Assembly: GCF_027853335.1 (NCBI RefSeq)
Contig: NZ_JAFEUS010000002.1
Span: forward strand, 930,001 to 994,000
DNA: 64,000 nt
From: Leucobacter sp. UCMA 4100
GTDB lineage: Bacteria > Actinomycetota > Actinomycetes > Actinomycetales > Microbacteriaceae
Reading direction: 5' to 3'
The notes under the pieces were generated by a model that searched no databases, was not told the origin of the DNA, and worked only from the letters and a program-made list of their open reading frames with translations. This document shows, piece by piece, positions 59,243-64,000 of the stretch. The translations under genes were made by a program, and so were the position numbers. Position 1 is the first letter of the stretch. Each line of letters opens with the position of its first letter.

Positions 59243-60727
59243 CTAGTCGTTGCTCGGGAAGCCGAGGTCGATCTGCGACTCTGACGGATCTGGCCAGCGG
59301 GTCGTGATCGCCTTGCTGCGAGTGTAGAAGTGAATTGATTCGGGGCCGTAAATGTGGGTGTCGCCAAACAGCGAATCTTTCCACCCGCCGAATGAGAACG
59401 AACCGACCGGCACGGGAATCGGCACGTTGATGCCCACCATACCCGCTTCAACATCAAACTCGAACTGGCGTGCGGTGCGGCCGTCGCGCGTGAAGAGCGC
59501 GGTGCCGTTACCGTACTGGTGCTCGTTGATGATCTCGATGCCCTCTTCGTAGCTCTCGGCGCGAACGACCGCGAGCACGGGGCCGAAGATCTCGTCGCTG
59601 TGCACCTTGCTGCCGACCTTCACGTGGTCAATGAGCGAGACGCCCGTGAAGAACCCTGGCAGGTCGAACTGCTTCTCGCGGCCGTCAACGACGACCGTCG
59701 CACCCTCGGCCGCTGCACCTGCGACGTACGACTCGACGCGCTCGCGCGCTTCCTTCGTAATGAGCGGGCCCATTTCTGATGATGGATCGGTGCCGTCGCC
59801 AATCACGAGGCCGCCAATGCGCTCTTCGATCGCCTTGACGAGCTTGTCGCCTGAGTCGCCCACCGCGACGAGAACCGAGACCGCCATGCAGCGTTCACCG
59901 GCCGAGCCGTATGCGGCCGAAACTGCGGCGTCGGCTGCCGACTCGATGTCGGCGTCGGGCATGACGAGCATGTGGTTCTTTGCCCCGCCGAGTGCCTGCA
60001 CGCGCTTGCCGTTGGCGGCGGCACGCTCGTAGATCGACTTCGCGATGGGGGTCGAGCCGACGAATGAGACGGCCTTGACGTCGGGGCTGTCGAGAATGAC
60101 GTCGACCGAACCCTTGTCACCGTGAACGACGTTGAGCACGCCGTCGGGCAGGCCAGCCTCGCGGAAGAGGTCGGCGATGTACACCGATGCCGATGGGTCT
60201 CGCTCTGAGGGCTTCAGTACAACGGTGTTGCCGCAGGCGATTGCCGAGGCGACCATCCACAGGGGCACCATGACCGGGAAGTTGAAGGGGGTGATGCAGC
60301 CGACAACGCCGACGGGTTGCTTGACGCTGTGCACGTCGACGCCGGTCGAAACCTGCTCTGAGTACTCACCCTTGAGGTGGTGCAGCAGGCCAGCCGCGAA
60401 CTCGACGTTTTCGAGGCCGCGTGAGATCTCGCCCGCAGCGTCTGAGAGTACCTTGCCGTGCTCGCTCGTGATGATGGCAGCGAGCTCGGGGGTGCGCTGC
60501 TTGAGCAGCTGGCGCAGGTTGAAGAACACGTCGGCACGCTTCGTGAGGCTCGTTGCACGCCAGCCAGGCAGCGCTGCCTTGGCCGCAGCGATCGCAGCCT
60601 CGGTCTGCTCGGTGCTCGCGAGGGGAACCTCGTGCTGCTGTTCGCCCGTTGCGGGGTTGAACACGGGGGCGTAGCGCTCGGCGGTATCGATCTTCTCGCC
60701 AGCGATCACGTGTGGAATGCGCGCCAT
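59243..60727 (-). CDS. mmsA: CoA-acylating (methyl)malonate-semialdehyde dehydrogenase
   Basis: The 494-residue aldehyde dehydrogenase has VVGCITPFNFPVMVPLWMVA, VVLKPSERDPSASVYIADLF, AVSFVGSTPIAKSIYERAAA, and GSAGERCMAVSVLVAVGDSG with the catalytic Cys. The ERCMA sequence and PIPVPVGSFSFGGWKDSLFG at the end are those of MmsA/IolA enzymes, which give acetyl-CoA or propionyl-CoA, CO2 and NADH. ATG 60727 follows GTGAGAG; the longer frame to 60853 is not conserved. It is divergent from the PucR regulator gene and upstream of the aminotransferase gene. Confidence 0.92.
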   Translation of the reverse strand: MARIPHVIAGEKIDTAERYAPVFNPATGEQQHEVPLASTEQTEAAIAAAKAALPGWRATSLTKRADVFFNLRQLLKQRTPELAAIITSEHGKVLSDAAGEISRGLENVEFAAGLLHHLKGEYSEQVSTGVDVHSVKQPVGVVGCITPFNFPVMVPLWMVASAIACGNTVVLKPSERDPSASVYIADLFREAGLPDGVLNVVHGDKGSVDVILDSPDVKAVSFVGSTPIAKSIYERAAANGKRVQALGGAKNHMLVMPDADIESAADAAVSAAYGSAGERCMAVSVLVAVGDSGDKLVKAIEERIGGLVIGDGTDPSSEMGPLITKEARERVESYVAGAAAEGATVVVDGREKQFDLPGFFTGVSLIDHVKVGSKVHSDEIFGPVLAVVRAESYEEGIEIINEHQYGNGTALFTRDGRTARQFEFDVEAGMVGINVPIPVPVGSFSFGGWKDSLFGDTHIYGPESIHFYTRSKAITTRWPDPSESQIDLGFPSND

Positions 60728-60857
60728 GTGGCTCTCACTTTCTCTCTGCTCGACCGTTTCGGTCAGTGTGTTTGGGCATGATTCGCCCGTCACGAACAGT
60801 CTGCCAGCGTAAACCACGGCTCGCACCCGACACATCATCGCAGAGTCGGGCATGTTT

Positions 60858-60872
60858 CATACACTCTGTATG
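60858..60872. promoter_or_regulatory. Inverted repeat between mmsA and the PucR gene
   Basis: CATACACTCTGTATG is a 5-bp inverted repeat with a 5-base centre, lying about 130 bp before mmsA and 48 bp before the PucR gene. It is the best operator candidate for control of both genes by PucR. Confidence 0.5.
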
Positions 60873-60920
60873 ATTGATGCTGCGAGACCCCAAGATCCGG
60901 CCGAGTTGCGAAGGAGACCC

Positions 60921-62603
60921 GTGTCAGAAACCATCGACGGCGTGACCCTGCCCCGGGTGCACGAACTCTTGCAGCTCGCCGAGCTCGAACGCGGTAAGCC
61001 GGAGGTGTGGGCGAGCCCGTCGGCGAGCGAACGACCGGTACGTTGGGCGCACGTCGTCGCGGGCCGCGTCTCGGCCGACCTGCTTGACGGTCAGGAGTTT
61101 CTCCTCACGACCGGCGCCGACTGGCCCACGGGAGGCCCTGCCCTCAAACGCCTCGTGACCGAGCTGTGCGATGCCGGCGTGAGCGCCCTCGTGCTCGAAC
61201 TCGGCACACGCTTTCACACCCCTCCCCCAGAGCTCCGCGAGGTACTCGAGGCCCGCGACATCGCCTTCATCGCGCTGCATCGGCAGGTCAAGTTCGTGCA
61301 GCTCACTCAGGCCATTCACCGCCGCATCTTGAGCGCCCAGCACGAGGCACTCGAGGCCAAAGAGCACGTGCACCACCTCTTCACCGAATTGGGCCTCAAC
61401 CGCAGCCCGGTCGACTACATGATCGAGCACATCGCCGCCACCATGCAGGCCCCGGTCGTGCTCGAAAACACCTCGGGCCAGGTCATCGCCTGGTCGTCGC
61501 CCCGCACTGTGGCCTCGGCCGAGCACGTGCTCGCGCCATGGGCGGGCGGGCGCTACGAGGCCACCAGCGACGCAAGCGCCCTGCGTGTTCCCGTCGAGGC
61601 ACAGGGGGTGCGCTGGGGCATGCTCACCGCGCTTGAGGGGCCACCGCACCCGGCAGGCCGCCACACGGTGCTCGAGCTCGGCGCGACCGCTGTCGCGCTC
61701 AGGCGCCTCGCCGACGGCACCGATGAGTGGCTGCAGCTGAGCGCGAAGCACCTCTTCGACACCCTGCTCGGCGGTCGGTACCGCAACGACACCGAGCTCA
61801 TGACCCAGCTCACCGCCGCGGGGCTGCCGTTCGAGCGGCGAAGCCTCTTCGGGCTCTCACTCACCGGCTCGGGCGACTTCGGGTCGCACGTCTCGCTCGA
61901 GCGCGCCATCGCCGAGACCGCGCTGCGCAGGGCCATCGCACCAGAGGGTTTCGCCATGATCGCCGACGATCCAGATGCGCAGGGGGCGGTGAGCTTGCTC
62001 GCCCTCGTCTCGCTGCCCGACAGCGACGAGCGCGCGCACCTTGTCGCCGAGCGCGGCGTCCCGCCCCTCATCGCCGAGCGGCTCGACCGCGAGCTCGACA
62101 TGCTCGTTCCCGGATCGACGCCGGCCGAGTGGCGGGCGCACCTCTCGCTCGGCACGCGAAGCGGCGACCAACGGAGCGCCGCAACGCTTCGCGGCCTCCT
62201 CACCTCGATCGAAGGGGTGCGTGCCGCGGGAACGCTCCCAGCCACCGCCACGGCAGGCCGCGTCACCGTGCAGGAGGCAACGGGCCAACCCCTCGCGTAC
62301 CTGCTGCGCGACCTCGAGGGCTCGCAGGCGCTGCAACACTTCGTCGACAGCGTCTTAGGCCCCGTGTTCGACCACGATCGCGGCCGCGGCCCGGGCCACA
62401 CCGGCGACCTGACCGAGGTACTCGCCGCCTACCTCGCAACCCCGACGAACCGCTCCCTCGCGGCAACCAGGGCCCGGCTCTCGCGCTCGGTCTTCTACCA
62501 GCGGCTCGCCCTCATCGAAGAGCTGCTGGGCGTCGATCTCAGCGATGGCGGCACCATCACAACGCTCACGGTTGCGCTCACCGCGCATGGCCTACACTCC
62601 TAA
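60921..62603 (+). CDS. PucR-family transcriptional regulator
   Basis: The 560-residue protein has an N-terminal PucR ligand domain (VTLPRVHELLQLAELERGKP, FLLTTGADWPTGGPALKRLV, GVSALVLELGTRFHTPPPEL), a central GAF-like region and a C-terminal helix-turn-helix (SLAATRARLSRSVFYQRLAL, then IEELLGVDLSDGGTITTLTV). GTG 60921 follows AAGGAG by 4-5 bases. PucR proteins activate purine, beta-alanine or amino acid catabolic genes when bound to the substrate. It is divergent from mmsA and likely controls mmsA and the aminotransferase gene. The stop lies 2 bp before the pseudouridine synthase start. Confidence 0.88.
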   Translation: MSETIDGVTLPRVHELLQLAELERGKPEVWASPSASERPVRWAHVVAGRVSADLLDGQEFLLTTGADWPTGGPALKRLVTELCDAGVSALVLELGTRFHTPPPELREVLEARDIAFIALHRQVKFVQLTQAIHRRILSAQHEALEAKEHVHHLFTELGLNRSPVDYMIEHIAATMQAPVVLENTSGQVIAWSSPRTVASAEHVLAPWAGGRYEATSDASALRVPVEAQGVRWGMLTALEGPPHPAGRHTVLELGATAVALRRLADGTDEWLQLSAKHLFDTLLGGRYRNDTELMTQLTAAGLPFERRSLFGLSLTGSGDFGSHVSLERAIAETALRRAIAPEGFAMIADDPDAQGAVSLLALVSLPDSDERAHLVAERGVPPLIAERLDRELDMLVPGSTPAEWRAHLSLGTRSGDQRSAATLRGLLTSIEGVRAAGTLPATATAGRVTVQEATGQPLAYLLRDLEGSQALQHFVDSVLGPVFDHDRGRGPGHTGDLTEVLAAYLATPTNRSLAATRARLSRSVFYQRLALIEELLGVDLSDGGTITTLTVALTAHGLHS

Positions 62604-62605
62604 GC

Positions 62606-63580
62606 ATGCCACCACGCTCGCCCCTGCCCCAGCGCAACGGCCTCGACGCTGCTTGGGTACGAACGCCAGACCGCGATCCGCATCACCCGGCCCCTTGGGT
62701 GACCATGCGAGACTGGCTCGATGCCAAGCTCGGCGAGCACATCGACGTCGCCGAATTCATTCGCGACGAGCGCTTCGTAGGGCACGACGGCACGCCGCTC
62801 GGGCACGACGACGCGTACGAAGCCAACACCTTCTTCTGGTTTCACCGCGACCTGCGCGACGAGACCGAGGTGCCCGGCGAAATCGGCATCGTGCACCGCG
62901 ACGAACGCATCATCGTGATCGATAAGCCGCCGTTTCTCTCGACGATTCCGCGCGGGCGTCACGTCATGCAGAGCGTCGTCGTCAAGCTTCGCGCCGAGCT
63001 CGGCCTGCCCGAGCTCACGCCGGCGCACCGGCTCGACCGGCTCACGAGCGGGCTGCTGCTGCTCACGACCGAGCGGCGGTGGCGCGCGCCCTACCAAGAA
63101 CTCTTCCAGTCGCGCACCGTGCACAAGACGTACCTTGCCGTCGCCGACCGGCTGCCGGCCGATCGCTTGCCCGCGACCGTCGAGAACCACCTGCGCAAAC
63201 AACACGGAAGCCGGCGGGTGCAGCACCTCGCCGACCAACCGGCCAACTCACGCTCGCTCGTCGAGCACTCGCACGACACCGTGCACGAGGGCCACGAGCG
63301 CGCGGTGTACCGGCTCACGCCACACACCGGCAAGACGCACCAGCTGCGCCAGCACATGCTCACCCTCGGGGTTCCGATCACGGGCGACCCGCTCTACCCC
63401 GAGATTCTGCCGGTCTCAATCGACGACTTCACCGTGCCCCTGCAGTTGCTCGCGCACTCGCTGCGGTTCGACGACCCGGTCGACGGTACCCCGCGCGCCT
63501 TCGAGGCGACGCGGGCTTTCCCGATCGTGGCGCCCGCCCCAGCCCAGGATCCGCTCCCAGCCCAGGACACGATCGATTAA
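62606..63580 (+). CDS. RluA-family 23S rRNA/tRNA pseudouridine synthase
   Basis: The 324-residue protein has IVIDKPPFLSTIPRGRHVMQ, PAHRLDRLTSGLLLLTTERR with the catalytic Asp of HRLDRxTSG, THQLRQHMLTLGVPITGDPL and YPEI-like LYPEILPVSIDDF. It isomerises uridine in rRNA or tRNA. ATG 62606 comes 2 bp after the PucR stop, so it may be co-transcribed with it although the functions are unrelated. The N-terminus (1-60) has a WVTMRDWLDAKL helix but no full S4 domain. The target site is unknown. Confidence 0.9.
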   Translation: MPPRSPLPQRNGLDAAWVRTPDRDPHHPAPWVTMRDWLDAKLGEHIDVAEFIRDERFVGHDGTPLGHDDAYEANTFFWFHRDLRDETEVPGEIGIVHRDERIIVIDKPPFLSTIPRGRHVMQSVVVKLRAELGLPELTPAHRLDRLTSGLLLLTTERRWRAPYQELFQSRTVHKTYLAVADRLPADRLPATVENHLRKQHGSRRVQHLADQPANSRSLVEHSHDTVHEGHERAVYRLTPHTGKTHQLRQHMLTLGVPITGDPLYPEILPVSIDDFTVPLQLLAHSLRFDDPVDGTPRAFEATRAFPIVAPAPAQDPLPAQDTID

Positions 63581-63583
63581 CGA

Positions 63584-63643
63584 TTGCCTGATGTAATGCC
63601 CTTTTCGGGGCTTTCAGAGTAAAACCGCGCAAAAATCAGGCAA
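63584..63643. repeat. Weak inverted repeat in the last convergent gap
   Basis: TTGCCTGAT (63584-63592) pairs with ATCAGGCAA (63635-63643) across a 42-base spacer that includes CCCTTTTCGGGG. It lies in the gap between the pseudouridine synthase (+) and ABC ATPase (-) genes. It resembles the larger palindromes at 27, 52 and 57 kb in place and form, but the arms are short. Confidence 0.5.
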
Positions 63644-63691
63644 AGGTTTATGAGCCGAGGCCAATCATGCGCAGATCGAGCCCAAGCCTCG

Positions 63692-64000
63692 CTAGCCGAG
63701 CAGCGCTCGGTCGTCGAACTGCGCGCCCTTGATCTTCGAGAACTCGTCGAGCAACCCCTGAACCGTGAGGTTCTTTTTCTCTTCGGGGCCGGCCTCGAAG
63801 ACGATGCGGCCCTCGTGCATCATGATGAGGCGGTTGCCGAGGGCGAGCGCCTGCTCCATGTTGTGGGTGACCATGAGCGTCGTGAGGTTGCCCTGCGAGA
63901 CGATGCGCTCGGTGAGCGAGGTCACGAGCGCCGCACGCTGCGGATCGAGCGCCGCGGTGTGCTCGTCGAGCAGCAGGATAGAGGGGTGGGTAAAGCCCGC
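63692..64000 (-). CDS. ABC transporter ATPase, C-terminal part (cut by window edge)
   Basis: About 102 codons are open to the window edge. They read AGFTHPSILLLDEHTAALDP (Walker B and the D-loop), then LTTLMVTHNMEQALALGNRL (switch His) and MMHEGRIVFEAGPEEKKNLT, and end in LLDEFSKIKGAQFDDRALLG. The LLDEHTAALDP form with EKKNLTV and LLDEF is typical of the ATPase that pairs with DUF534/TrpX-type substrate-binding proteins, putative tryptophan or related importers. The Walker A half is outside the window. The transported ligand is inferred only. Confidence 0.8.
   Translation of the reverse strand, partial: AGFTHPSILLLDEHTAALDPQRAALVTSLTERIVSQGNLTTLMVTHNMEQALALGNRLIMMHEGRIVFEAGPEEKKNLTVQGLLDEFSKIKGAQFDDRALLG

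Overview
The window is chromosomal DNA of a high-GC Gram-positive actinobacterium. Evidence: GC-rich codon use, frequent GTG/TTG starts, LCP and LGFP-repeat cell-wall proteins, TagG/TagH-type export, no outer-membrane genes, and the order tRNA-Trp, secE, nusG, rplK, rplA. Microbacteriaceae (for example a Leucobacter-like organism) is my best guess, by inference only.

Region by region. (1) 1-15.5 kb and 31.3-36.8 kb are surface-glycan synthesis: many glycosyltransferases, a one-piece ABC flippase, a DegT sugar aminotransferase, a Gfo/Idh/MocA sugar dehydrogenase, an LpxA-like acyltransferase, a TagG/TagH exporter, an LGFP-repeat secreted protein, galE and an LCP ligase. (2) 15.6-21.7 kb is a clearly AT-richer minus-strand operon for a poly(alditol-phosphate), teichoic-acid-like polymer: cytidylyltransferase, SDR enzyme and two TagF-type polymerases. 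An OafA-type O-acyltransferase follows at 22-24.2 kb. (3) 24.3-31 kb holds two importers: methionine (metQ divergent from metNI) and glycine betaine/proline (OpuA/ProVWX). (4) 36.9-41.3 kb has a large amidohydrolase/beta-lactamase fusion and a fatty-acid desaturase. (5) 41.3-49.7 kb is housekeeping: purE, purK, a flotillin/NfeD/FHA group, rplA-rplK-nusG-secE, tRNA-Trp and a pirin. (6) 49.8-55.7 kb has an aminotransferase with a leaderless promoter, a DUF559-type protein and a MarR-controlled flavin redox cluster. (7) 55.9-62.6 kb is a predicted beta-alanine (or related omega-amino acid) catabolic cluster: APC permease, class III aminotransferase, CoA-acylating semialdehyde dehydrogenase and PucR regulator. 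(8) The window ends with a pseudouridine synthase and a truncated ABC ATPase.

The most unusual points are these: a bona fide LpxA-like acyltransferase next to GnnA-like and near GnnB-like enzymes in a Gram-positive, suggesting an acylated 3-amino-sugar in the wall glycan; long intergenic inverted repeats at 27, 52, 57 and more weakly 63.6 kb, paired and near-identical within two of the sites; perfect 156-bp tandem repeats in the LGFP gene; a MetQ without a lipobox; and an amidohydrolase fused to an intact serine beta-lactamase-like domain.

No CRISPR array, insertion sequence, integrase, rRNA or prophage gene was seen. The two end genes are cut by the window edges.
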